Below are positions 22,503 through 34,800 of a DNA stretch of 64,000 bases, piece by piece. This DNA is from Auanema rhodensis (Eukaryota > Nematoda > Chromadorea > Rhabditida > Rhabditidae). Each line of letters starts with the position of its first letter. Positions within the stretch are counted from its first letter, which is position 1. A program made the translations under genes and the position numbers. The DNA is taken from positions 8,556,001-8,620,000 of the forward strand of contig OZ059898.1 of NCBI GenBank assembly GCA_964057225.1, read 5' to 3'. Under the pieces are notes generated by a model that was not told the DNA's origin, made no database searches, and saw nothing but the letters and a program-made list of their open reading frames with translations.

Positions 22503-25500
22503 GGAAAGTGAGAACAATAAAGAGAAAGAGGAAATAACTATATATAGCAAGGTAAAAATGAAGATGGAAAAGCTATTATTGACACTAAATTTTATTTTTT
22601 TTCGTGTAAATTTGTTCTGAATGAATTTGTGGACAAAAAATAATTGAAACGAGTACAAATAAGCAGTTTACAATCATATTATATTCAAGAAAATCTTTTA
22701 TTTTCTTTTTTTAATTTTAAATTCTCATTATTTTTGTACTTTTTTTACATGAATTTATTATTTATTCAGCTGAACATATAAGTTTAACTCATTCAAGTCT
22801 GTTGATTATAAACAAAGTAAAGCAAAATTCTGCAAAAAAAAAAATAAAAAGATATTTAATGCTCTGAAGCTGTTTAGCTTCTCTGCATTTCATAGCAAAA
22901 CATCTAACTTTAAACTTGAAAAATTTCCGGTCATTTTCCGTTTCGCATAATTACGGAACAATTGAATTTTATATTTTTATAATAACTTTATTATTTTTTT
23001 TGTTAAAATTGAAATAATTATGTTGTTTATTTCTCAATTACATGTACATATCTAGTAGTATGCGTGATTGACAAACCCAGTTCATGACAAGTTTCGAAAC
23101 AAACTTGACTAATCAGCTTCATCTAACTCATAGCAATCATTGTATCTTTTTTTTTTCGAAGCAAGAAAATCTTATTTTTTGAAAAATAATATTTTACCTT
23201 TTTCAATATTTTTTTTTCAAAAAAATAAAACAAAAGTTTGATAATGTGTTCAATCTCTCTTATCCATAAAATATCTTATTATTATTATATTTCCTGATAT
23301 TAAATAAAAAATATTTAATATATTATATATCCTAAACTATTTTCTTCCCATTTTCTCTATTTCTTTTTAATATATTATCTGATATTCATTGAAATGAAAT
23401 GAAATTCTTTCACAGTATTTAATCATCTTTGATTCATTTTAATGACTTTTTCAATCAAAAAAGTGTCATTAACTATACTATTTTCATAGTTTTGTACTTA
23501 TTCTTTATGAAATTCATCATCATCATCACCTTAATTTCCAAAATTATTCTTTTTTTTTGTATTTTGCATCTGAAAATAGCTAGCATTAGCTTCAATACAA
23601 CAAATTTTTTTCTTTCGTGTGAGACTCTACAGCTGAAATAATTTGGCGGAAAAATAGCTAATATGTATATAACAACTGCCTAATAGTGTATGAATTTTTT
23701 GTTCATATTATTTTATATTTAATTTTTCTCTTATTCTTCAAATATTTAAATTTAATCTTTTTTATTTAAAATTATAGTTTGTTTACTAAGTTATATATAT
23801 AGTCTTAACTGATATGTTTCGAATAGAATGTTCAAATTCCGAAAAATACGAATAAGATTACATCATTGACGTGATTTACTTATCTAAACATAGTTGAAAT
23901 CAGAAATAATCTAAAAACTAGTAAGACACAATGTTTCATTTTCAATTGTTACGCAAATCTTCGACCTTTCTTTATTCTCTTTTCAAATTTTAGATTCCAA
24001 AATCTCTTTGATGAACTTTAACTTGGAATTAAAATACTAATGAAATACGAGAAGATTGGATTTTAACTAATTTTATTTTATTTCATTTCAATTCTTTATT
24101 TGATCCACAACTCTAAATTTTTTCATTTCCACACAATGGAAGCACCTGAATTTTGATCTTCTACCTGTTGATTACGTTAACATCATGGACATCTGACGTG
24201 ATGTTTTATTTGATCCAAACCTTGGAACCATGTTTGCGAGAAATACGAGTGCTTGATGCTTTTATGCCTTTAAGAAGATTTTTGATCATAAATTCCTCTC
24301 AAACTTGTTAATACTTTTCTTTTTTTTAAATTTATCTTGCTTAAGTAAACGATTACCGTTATGAACATTATTTATCTGCTCATATGGCCTATGCCAAAGG
24401 TATAGAGGCTTTTGGCTTTCTCTCTCTCTCTTGAAATTTTGAGCTGTTGACGAATCGGTTTGCTTCTCAAAATTTGGTCTCAAGTGGTTTCTGCCTTCTT
24501 TACTATCTTTTTTTCTCCTTCTCTCTCCTACTTTGTTCCCTCTTTTTCCTTTTCTTTCTTATTTTCTCTCAATATCTTCGTTAAGGATACAGAAAAAAAC
24601 GTCATAAGCTGCCAATTTTTCTTTCTTTCTCAATAAAACGTAAACTTTCTAATATCAACTAATCGTTCATTCAATCCACCCTCCTATCAAATTACTCCAT
24701 TTTACACTTTAAAAATTTCCAAAAAAAAAGTTTCAATTGTTTACTTTCCATCGGGGGGGGGGTACCTCAGAGTATAAACTATCGAATTTAAATAGAAAAG
24801 TCTATCAAAATCTTTTTTTTTTACTAAAAGTTATATCTTTTTCTGATTTTTCTCTTACTTTTGTCTTGTAATAGCTTCAATGATCCAGATGAGCAAGAAT
24901 ATTTGTTTGTTTTTTTTTTTGAAAAAGAAAACATAAAACATTTTCAAAGAAACAGTATGAAAGTACTCCATATTTTAACAAAGATTTTTATCAGAAATTA
25001 ATATAAATATATAATATATTTTATTTTTAAAATAGATATGTTATCATTAATTTTATGTTGTTATGTCTATCATCATGTAAATATATATGCTATACACCAT
25101 TAATGATGATTATTCTTAACTAAAAGCCTAACTTTATCAAAAACATTTACATATAGTTTCTTTAAAAGTTTATATATATATATGTATTTATTTATTATAT
25201 TTAATAATATAATTAATATAATTAGTTAATGATGTTATTTTCTCATAAAATTGATAAAATACAAAATAAACAAATATCTTAATTTTTAAATGTTTTTCTT
25301 TGCTCATAAAATGAAATAAAATGATATTACATTTCGAATTTATGAGAAGAGCCTGGCACAAGTTGGTCAATCTGTAGAGTACTAAATGATGAAACCATGA
25401 GAAATATAAAGAGAGAATGTGTGAGAGACTTAGATATAAAGGAAAGAAAAGAAAACGATGAAAGACAAAAAGATTGAATAGAATATGTTGAAACACTGAG

Positions 25501-26749
25501 AGACAGACTGAGTCAGACTCATCTATGAAGCAATAAAAACTACATCTATCTGCCTCAGAATTGCTCTACGAGTACCTTTGGTTTCTTCATCCCACCTGTT
25601 TGCACCTGCTTCACTTACATCTTTTTCTATTTTCTCTGATAATTTTTTTCTTTGTCAGCCTTATTACCTTAACAGCCACCGCCCAATAACCATATGCATT
25701 TTTCATTTTCAAGTTTGCTTTTATTGTTAAAAACTTCAAATTATTATGTAAAATATATTTTTAATTGGTATTTCATGAAAATGAATGACAAAATATGTAT
25801 TGAGATAAGGTGAAAGTAAGTGTTAGAAACTGAGAAAAGATTCCTTCATTTTGTGTTCTCAAGGAAGAACTGAGATAGGCTGTCGACAATCAGATTTTTT
25901 TTGTTTTAATCAGTTTGATGTACTTTTATTCATATTCTGACTGTAAAATCAGTTGTGGATAAAGCAGAAAGATCAAAGTATCAGGGAATAGTTGATTGGA
26001 TGAAGTCATAATCAGAGGAAAACCTCAGTTCGATCGTGGCTGCTGTATTTTCACCGTACGACAGGCTTGATAAGAAAATCATAAAACTAGTTCTCAACCC
26101 GCAATCAACTATAATCACAGATCTTTTGAGCAGTTTAGATATTTTAATATTATAATTTCATTATAAATATTCTATTTTTTTGTTATAAATAGAGAAATTC
26201 ATTTAATGTTTCTTGTTAAATTATTAAATTTTTTATTTTTAAAATAGTCTCATCTCACTAACTCATTAGCATATTTAGAAAACAAACAAATTTGGCTTAT
26301 CATGCTCATTTGTTGTTTTTTTTAATGTGCCAGAACGGTTGCTTAGCCCCTCTTCATATATTTTTTTCTTTTCTTTTTCTTTATTTTCTCTATGTATATA
26401 CTCTCATTTCAATTTTTTTTCTGATAATCTCTCTCTCTCTGTCTCTCTTTCTTGTTACATATATATCTTTGTATTTGTCTTCATTTCTTTTCATTACTTA
26501 TCTCTTTTTTGTTTTTTGATTTCTTTTTAGAAAGCTCAAAAATTACTTTATTGCTGTTCTTAGCAGCTATCATGAGCTCAAAATAAGGACAAAAAAACAC
26601 GAAATCAAGTAGCCTTATGCACTTGTTTGTGGAAATTTTCAAATTCATTGCTCCATCACCGATTTCATAAAAAAATGAAGAAAACGAAATATCGTGTAGG
26701 AAAGTAAAGAAGAAAAATAAAAAAGTAAAAGAAAGCAACAATAGGGAAT

Positions 26750-26790
26750 TAGAGAGAGAGAGGGAGAGAGAGAGAGAAAGAGAAAGAAGA
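26750..26790. repeat. (GA)n microsatellite, interrupted
   Basis: GA units broken by GGG and AAAG. Confidence 0.85.
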
Positions 26791-27739
26791 AAACAGAACT
26801 AATCGTAAGAAACATTATATTCCATGTGCTTTTTGCGTCTTCAATCTTATATGAAATCCAGATGTCTTTACTGTTCATCGGAATAGTTTAGCAGTTCCGT
26901 TGGTATTCAATGAGGAAGTTCATATAATTTTCAATTTTCAATTTATTTCTTTATTTATATTTTAAATTAATATAATAAAGGAATATATAAATAATAAAAA
27001 TTATAACTTTGAGTACGTGTATGTTTCAAATAAAAGTATTTTCTCTTCACTACACATTTTAATTTATGGTTTTCTGCAACATATATATGCTGTATATGCT
27101 TGAATTCATTGTACTCATATACATACATATATGAATCTATAACTAACTATAACTAATATTTCTATAAATATATATTTAATCAATTCAATTATTATAATTT
27201 TTTTCCACAGATTATGAAACAATGTTTTTATATTTTTGTTGTCTTATTGTCAAGATTTCATATTTAAAAGTTGAATCAGGCTAGCTCCAACGTCCATTTT
27301 TGAATTTTTGGTCCAGGTGTCACCATTTGATTCATCCTTCAGACAGTTCTTCATACAAAAATCATTGTTCACCAATTAATTTTCTGATATTCCGAAAAGC
27401 TACAATTCAATAACGAGCATATTATATTATTATTTTTATTCTATTTTATAAAATTATTTTCTTTCGATTAACATTCATTGTTTTCACATTTTATGCTCTT
27501 TTGATAACATTTCTCTTTCTATTTCTCTCTCTCTATATATATTTTTCTCTTTATAAGTATGCTCCCTTAGGAAATTTAATCCACACTTATTTTGGCAATT
27601 TTTCATATATATATATATATAAATATACATCTACACAAAGATGGTAAGTATCAGGCATATGTATATACGTCAAAAACTTTTCAACTGACATGGTCAACAA
27701 GAAGACAAACAAAAATCTGATATCTTTTTTGCCTCCAAC

Positions 27740-27740
27740 A

Positions 27741-27785
<45 letters not shown>
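27740..27785. repeat. (CT)n microsatellite upstream of GPCR
   Basis: CT tract about 85 bp before the possible first GPCR exon, in the pyrimidine-rich orientation of the sense strand. Confidence 0.9.
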
Positions 27786-27870
27786 ATATACATCATTATT
27801 CAGTTGATTATTTCACGTAAAAGCTTTCTCTACTACTATGTCCTTTCGTTTTCACATTCTCTGCATTTGG

Positions 27871-27990
27871 ATGGGTCACACGAATCACCGATCATCTGAT
27901 TCCTATTGTCCTGGAAGTCACGATTTCTGCGTTCATGTTCTCATCATTTTCCATGTTCGTCGTAGAAAAGGGGACACTTGGATAAGCAAA
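27871..27990 (+). other. Possible upstream exon of the GPCR gene
   Basis: Open for 40 codons from ATG (MGHTNHRSSDSYCPGSHDFC...) to AAA|GTAATT. It would join in frame to the exon at 28212 and add 41 residues before the ATG at 28215. The added part has no signal peptide or GPCR character, so it could equally be 5' UTR. Confidence 0.35.
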
Positions 27991-28214
27991 GTAATTGAAT
28001 TCTAACTTATATCTCAATCAATTATTCTTAATATATCCAATATTCTTTTAAAATTTTTAAATACTATATAATCTACTCTGATAATTTAATTTTAAACTAC
28101 ATTCTGCTTCATTGATGATTTATTTGGTTTTCTTTTATAATTTTGTATGTTCTTGTCTTTAATTATAATCAAACAATCATTTATAAAGATTTCTAACTTA
28201 TTTTCATTCAGACC

Positions 28215-30448
28215 ATGTCAAATACGTCGTCGCATTGTCTGACGGATCGTCAGATGATGCTGGCCGTCAATGGTCCAGAACGCATATTCATAGGAACAAT
28301 AGTTCCAATTCTCATTATATTTGGAATCAGTGGTAATATATTGAATCTTACAGTACTTGTAGCTCCAAATATGCGTACAAGGTATATCAATAAAACGTTT
28401 TAATCGAATTATAATCTTTATAATATATTTCAGATCAAACCTTTTACTTGCCTCATTAGCTGTTGCTGATATTGTTTTTCTAATATTCATGCTACCTCAC
28501 TCATTAGCTCATTACAAACTTTTTGCCCTTAGGTAAAACTTGAAAAACGTGAAAAAAAAACTTTTGTTTAACTATAATTTACTTTTAGTTATTGGTTTCG
28601 ACGAATATATCTGGAATATAAGATGCATTTACTAGCAGTTCTTAATTGGGCATCAGCTGTCGCTATTTGGTCAGTTATATTATAGAAACAAAACATTGTT
28701 TATCTTTTAATTGCATTTTTTTATATGATTATAATCAATTTTCATAATATATTTGTATAATTGATTAAGTATTACAGGTTGATTCTAGTGATATGTTTAG
28801 AAAGATTAATGGGCATCAAGTACCCATTATCTGTTCGAAAACATAAAAAGGTATACGACATATACTTTCCTTATTTCATTTATATTTTTAATTAAAATAT
28901 TTTTAAAAATATAAATCTTATTTTAAATTTATTTATCAGATTTTAACACCTCCTGTCATTGTATCAACTATTGTTATAACAACTGGAATATTAACATCAT
29001 ATAATCATTTCACATATTATTGTGCAACACGTCATTTCTGTGATGGAACTCAGTTTCATGCTATGTGTATTAAGACAGACTCAGAAAAGTATGTTTTATT
29101 CTATATTTATATATAAATATATTTTATTTCAGATGGTTTCGTAACCAAACTAATCCAAATTCTGCATTAGTTCGAGGTATAGCTCATTGGGGTCCACACG
29201 TTAATGCAATTCTTGGCGTCTTTGTTCCAATTGTACTTGTTCTTATATCAAATGCTATGCTTATATATACATTACGACAAAGGTATGATCAAACTTCAAA
29301 TAATCAAAATATTAATTTTGTTTTGAAGGCAAAAGCTATTTCTAATGCAACAACCATCTATTAAATCTGAATCACATCTGAATGGTGGACAATCACGAAC
29401 AGAACATAAGGTTAAGGAACTATTTAAGGATCTATATATTAATTATATTAATTATAGATAACTATAACAGTTACAGCTATTGTAACATGTTTTATTATAA
29501 CACAAGGACCATCAGCATTAATTACGGTTATGGCTCAATATTATACAAATACAAGTCAATGGATGATTGCAATGGTATATTATATTTATTATAATTATAA
29601 TTATTTTATTTTAATTAAAGACTTCACTAATTACAACAACTGTTGTACTTGGTAAAGCATTAAATTTTGTGCTTTTCTGTTTATCATCTGCTACATTTCG
29701 TGCTCGTCTCATGAAACAAACGAAGAAAAGCTTATTACGAAGAACGACAAGGTATGCCACCGTTGCTGCAAATGCAGACTAAGATGACGTCAACGTCTTG
29801 ATCGCATCGCATGCCTTTCCCAAACTATAGTTTTTACTCCTATAATCTATTTTTTCAATTTCAATTAGTTGATATGATGTTTTCCAATACTTGCAGATGG
29901 TTATGTCACTTCTCTCTCTCTCTCTCTCTCACTCTCTCTCTCTCTCTCGCTCTCTTTCTCCTTTTTCTATAGTACCTTTTTTCCTTTTATACATCTACGT
30001 GTTTGGATGTTTTTATTTCAAATCACTTAGCTTTTTATTTTATTTTTCTTGCATTAGAAACATAGATTAATTTAGTTTTACTTAGTACTGTAATCATCAA
30101 AGAAAATACTGGGTCCCTCATACGTTATATGTATGTTTGTATGTCAACATTTGATTATTTGTTTCAATGTTTCCTCAAATCATTCCTTTTTCTGTTTATA
30201 TTCACCACAAAATTATTTTATTCAATTGAATTCAAAACTTACCTCTGTTTTGGCTCAGATGTGATGATGTGCCATGTTATATGTGTCTTCAGTTGTTTGA
30301 GTGTGTATCGTGTTATGTGTGCATATATATGATGATCGGCTTCAAAAATCATATTTTAACCTCTTATTTCATTCTTTATAACCACCTTCTTCTGATTCTA
30401 TTTCACTTTTATTAATAAGAATTAGATGTTTATAACAATCCTAATTCT

Positions 30449-30512
<64 letters not shown>

Positions 30513-30989
30513 GCCCCATTCCTCTAGCTTGCTATCGCTTTCTTCTCACCCCTCCAGATTTATAAGTAATAACTTAGCTTCTCCTAACAACGGCTTCTCT
30601 TTGATTTGCCTTGCATATAGTTTGCTGATTTAGTAGTTTCTGGCTGACAGCTTTCAGCTTTTAACGCCCTATTTAACCCTATCCCCTTGTAGTGTAATGC
30701 TCCTTAACCTCACAAGATTGTTGATATTTGGTCAGCATCAGCTTTTTTTAGCTCGTTTAGACATTCGTCTGTACCAACTGCAACTACAACAATCGTCGAG
30801 CTACCACTGGCTGGCGCTTGCGCTCGTGTCGACCGTATTCGTCGGCACCGTAGCCTTAGCCGTGAGACTACTTCAGCGTCCGAGCGTCTGATCAAGAAGC
30901 GCGACTTCTTCATGGGATGGTCACAGGGTACACAAGCTGAAGATGGCATAGCCTTAGAACCTGTACGTCGTGGTACAAGCGTCGTTTGA
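28215..30989 (+). CDS. Rhodopsin-family (class A) peptide GPCR
   Basis: Ten exons: 28215-28381, 28434-28532, 28589-28669, 28778-28850, 28940-29088, 29133-29282, 29329-29410, 29458-29574, 29621-29751, 30761-30989; 425 residues. Seven helices are visible. TM1 has GNILN; TM2 LLLASLAVADIVFL; TM3 ends CLERLMGIKYPL, an ER..G variant of the DRY motif as in FMRFamide-type receptors. Cysteines in the second extracellular loop are present. TM6 is ITITVTAIVTCFIITQGPSA and TM7 ends LGKALNFVLFCLSS. The N-terminus is short with an N-glycosylation site (NTS). The family fits invertebrate FMRFamide/myosuppressin-like neuropeptide receptors; the exact subgroup and ligand are unknown. The last exon lies 1 kb away, GC-rich, Arg/Ser-rich (cytoplasmic tail). 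If intron 9 is not removed, the frame ends at 29782 with a short tail. Confidence 0.87.
29910..29960. repeat. (TC)n microsatellite in last GPCR intron
   Basis: Pyrimidine tract in the sense strand within the 1-kb intron between the last two GPCR exons. Confidence 0.9.
30451..30506. repeat. (C)n(CT)n microsatellite in last GPCR intron
   Basis: About 25 CT units after a C run, 255 bp before the last GPCR exon. Long sense-strand CT tracts can bind polypyrimidine-tract proteins and affect exon choice; relevance here is inference. Confidence 0.9.
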
Positions 30990-31847
30990 AATCAAACGAT
31001 AGGCATTCTACCAAAGAACCCTGAATCGTAATCATAAAACAGAAATCTTCTTGTCAATCTCCCATTCATCTCTTTGCAAAAATGGTTTTAAAACTCAATT
31101 CTTAATGAAATTGTGTTGAACTTTGTCCTGTTTGCCTAACCTATGGATGCTTTTATGTGAAGTTTTATATTTACGATTTGCATTGCGTCTAACAAGTCGT
31201 TTGTTAAGAAATACGTTTTTTTGCCATCCAAATGAGTCTAACCGATATCCAGAACGGGCTCGCATACTATTCTCTTCAATATCTAATCTTCCTGTTTTTC
31301 TCTCTCTGTCTCTCTGTTACTCTCTCTTTCTCTGTAAATTTTATTTAATTATCTAATAGTTTCACTAAATTATTCACTCAGACTCACAAGAATCACTATC
31401 CCTGTAATTATCACTCACACACGAGAATCACAATAATTTTGGTTTTTTTAAGTTTTGAACAATATTTCTTTTATATCATTTTCATATATATTTCAATATA
31501 TAAGCCATAACCCTATATTATTCCAAGATCTTGCTGACTTCTTGAAATCTTAAAGTTTTTTAAAATATGAATATCATAAACATTCCAATTTCCACCCAAT
31601 CATGTAGCTTGTCAGCATCTTTGTCCTGATCTCTAATTTTTGAAATTTCTCCTATTGTTTGCATGAAAAATCATTCATAATTCGGGTTCCTTATATGATT
31701 CATTTGTGAGATTAAAGTATCTTTTCTGTTTGTTTTTGTACATTTTGTATTATGTTTGTATTTTTAAAAAAAAATGTTTTTTCTTTTACTTCAACATAAA
31801 GAAAAAATAAATTTTTCTTTTATAACTTTTTTCTATTTTTTATAATA
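30990..31847. other. Intergenic: convergent 3' ends of GPCR and dynein
   Basis: No gene assembled. At 31117-31134 a short frame reads LNFVLF, as at the end of GPCR TM7. A neighbouring frame over 31135-31290 reads LYLRFALRLTSRLLRN and then PNESNRYPERARILFSS without stops, which may be a relic of a receptor tail. Confidence 0.4.
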
Positions 31848-34800
31848 TTAATTCATCCATGTTTTAATATATGTTCCACGAAGTTTCCAATGTAATTGTG
31901 GATAATTGGTTCGGATCTTGACCAAACCAAGAGTATTGCCATCTTTGGTTAATACTGGTAAACTCTTAAATTCAGATTTCAATTAATGATAACAACAACA
32001 ATCAGCTTAAAAACCTTAGGATGTTGCTCTGGAACTAACATATCCATCTTGACTGCTCGTATACATATCGAAACATCAGTTTCCCATTCATCTTTCCAAT
32101 GTTCCTATATAATTTATATATAATATAATAAAAATATTTGTCAACAATAATCAATAAAAATGAATTTCATGCTTTTCAGAAATCAAAGAATCCAGACTGA
32201 GTTTTTTTTTAAAATAGGAAATGAAGTTCTCATGTTTGAGATATGGTTATTGTAATTTACCTTAAGTTCCCCATTTTCAATTCTACCACCACACAAACGA
32301 CAATTTGTAAGTTCTAAATGTTTATTAGATGTTCGATTATGTGCATCCATCAATGGCATCCATGTATGTAGTTCAACCTTCATAATAATTTTTATTTTAA
32401 AATAATTTGAAAACAATCATCATACCTCGCTTAAAGGTAATTTCTGTGATACAGCAAATTGTGCTCGAACCTTACCTAATAGAAGATTCGGTTGTCGAAT
32501 ATATTGAACATTAACTGAATCAATAACCGATGATTTAAGAATTGAAGCCAAATAATTAATTCTTAAATAATATCAATTTGTTTAAGAAAACTAAATTCAA
32601 ATCTTACTTATCATGTTCTTGAAACTGAACAGCTTGATGAAGTTCAAGTATTAAAGCATTTCGAACATTGAATTCTGTACAATCTAATGCAAAATCATTA
32701 ATATCTTCCTTAAATAATTCTAAATATTTCAATGGTGTCGGTAGACGTTCAATTGATATTTTAAAATCTTTTTCAATGTTCAGAAGAAACTTGGCTGATA
32801 ACCATATCTGAAAACATTGAACATTAATTCCTTTTATATAAAAATTCTTTAAACATCTGTTTTTTCTTTTCCAGCTTTTACTTCTAAATATTGTGAGCAA
32901 TAACCAGTTAGAAGTTTATCATTTGTTTGTTGTAACTTCAATATGATTGATTCCTAAATTTAAAGAAAAAATATATTTCTATGATTTATCTTCTTTACTG
33001 GAGTCCATTGATTTCCTATAATTCGGGCAAGTGTAGCATCATCTGATTTTCCTATTTTCTTTAATTATATTAATTAATAAATATATTTTAAAAACTAAAA
33101 TATAACCTCAAATATCCAAAGAAAAATTGTTTCAAGAACCATTTGATCATGTTGTTTTGATAATTTTGAAGAATATAGTGGCTTAATAATTCCTTCTAAT
33201 AAACGATCACTTCGAAATTCTTCATCTGTTTCATTGGACGATAGATATTCCTTAAAATATTTCTAAAAAGAAAGTAAATTTCCCGTCAATTACATGAAAT
33301 AGTTTAAGAATTAAATATAAATCCTGAATTTGAAAGATAGTTTGCCATCGTTGATATACCGAATAATGAAATATTATTAATTGAAGAAACCTCTTTTGAT
33401 TTCCATTCTGAATTTTATAATTTTTCAAATTCTATTATCTTTTCAATTTTTAAGAACTTACAGTATATCGTTCAAATGCTTGTTTATAACTGTTTTGCTC
33501 CAAAACTATTTGTATAATTGATTCCAAATTCGGTAAATCAGATAAACACATTCTCTGACCATAACGACATGCTATCTTTGTAGCTTTCTTTATGTCTTGT
33601 ACAACATAAAGTAAACGAAATTCAGGATCAACAGATGTACTGTTTATAAGCTTAAATATTTTAATTTATATTATATTTTAAATTAATTAACCTCCATTTC
33701 AATTTGAGCTATTTCTGCTTTTTCTAACTCAGTCCATGAAGTAAATAAAACTATCCATTCAGATTTTAATGCTGATTTTCGAATAATTCTAGACTTTACT
33801 TATTACTAAAAATATTCTCAAAAACTTACTCTGAAGTTCGTTTCAAAACTGATAAATAGCGAACTTCAAATCCTTTTGATATTTCCGGTATGTGCTTTGT
33901 TAAATCAATTGCTCCCGGTTGAACAACTATAAGAAGAGGTTTTCTATAAAATGCTTTAGAATAAACAAATTTTCATTAAAATTACCAACCTTGAATCAGC
34001 ACGAGCTATAAAGCTAGTAAGATTTGACAAATCATTAAATTTATTTGAAGGATGAAAATCTGTAGCACTTAATGGCACATAACTGAAAATTTTATACAAT
34101 TTTTGTAATATTATTAATAAAATTAAACTATACATTCCCAAAAATAATCGTTTTTCAATAATATAATCTAATATTATTTGATGATCACGATGTAATAGCT
34201 TCTTCAACATATTGTTAAACATATTTGATAATTTATTTATTATATCATCAAAATCAATATTTAATTCATTATAATCAAATAATTCCTATAATTTTTAAGT
34301 TATATTATATAATATAAATAATATTCTCTTACCACATCAGTCATTTCAATTAAATTGTATATGGGAATTGTATAAAATATATTTAAGAATCCTAAACGTT
34401 CTGAGAGTAAAACCAGATTTGTTGCCCAATCCGTAATTTTTGAAAAACGATGTCTGATTGCATCAAGTTGTTCTTTATTCTAAAAAAAACATATTTATCT
34501 TCATATATTTGAAGATTTTACAGTTTGTAGCTCCAGCTTTAACTGATTAAGGTGATTTTGAATTTCATATGTTTTACTTAAAAGTTCCATAGCATTTTCG
34601 TCATCAATATCATCTTTTTTACCCAAAGCATCCATCATATTGATTTCCATTTCTAAATTCGTAGAGTAATTTTGATAAAAAGTATTGTGAGGAATCATAA
34701 ACATACCATCTAGATATTTTTCATTTTTTTTTATTTGTTCTTCAATTGATAGATATTCAGTTTGATAAGCTGACCAATTTCGTCTTCCAATTGCAAATGA

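Larger units (their letters stand above)
15794..27870. other. 12-kb low-complexity region with few coding-like islands
   Basis: AT-rich, full of poly-A/T and CT/GA microsatellites; stops are dense in most frames. Islands of higher GC and open frame: about 15995-16093 (-, after TGATTTCAG, EIKIFNYLASTCTSTL...); 16445-16618 (+); 19602-19844 (-); 20959-21159 (-); 25550-25640 (-). These could be exons of a long-intron gene, perhaps the one whose 3' end lies at 13 kb, but no set joins in phase, so they are not assembled here. A poly-G run occurs at about 24753-24762. Confidence 0.5.

Noticed and set aside
28218-28490. Minus-strand 90-codon frame over GPCR exons
   Set aside because: Shadow of the receptor exons and the intron between them, whose sense frame is phase-consistent and homologous.
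30451-30506. CT tracts as a CRISPR-like or satellite array
   Set aside because: Pure dinucleotide repeats without spacers; ordinary microsatellites of a eukaryote.
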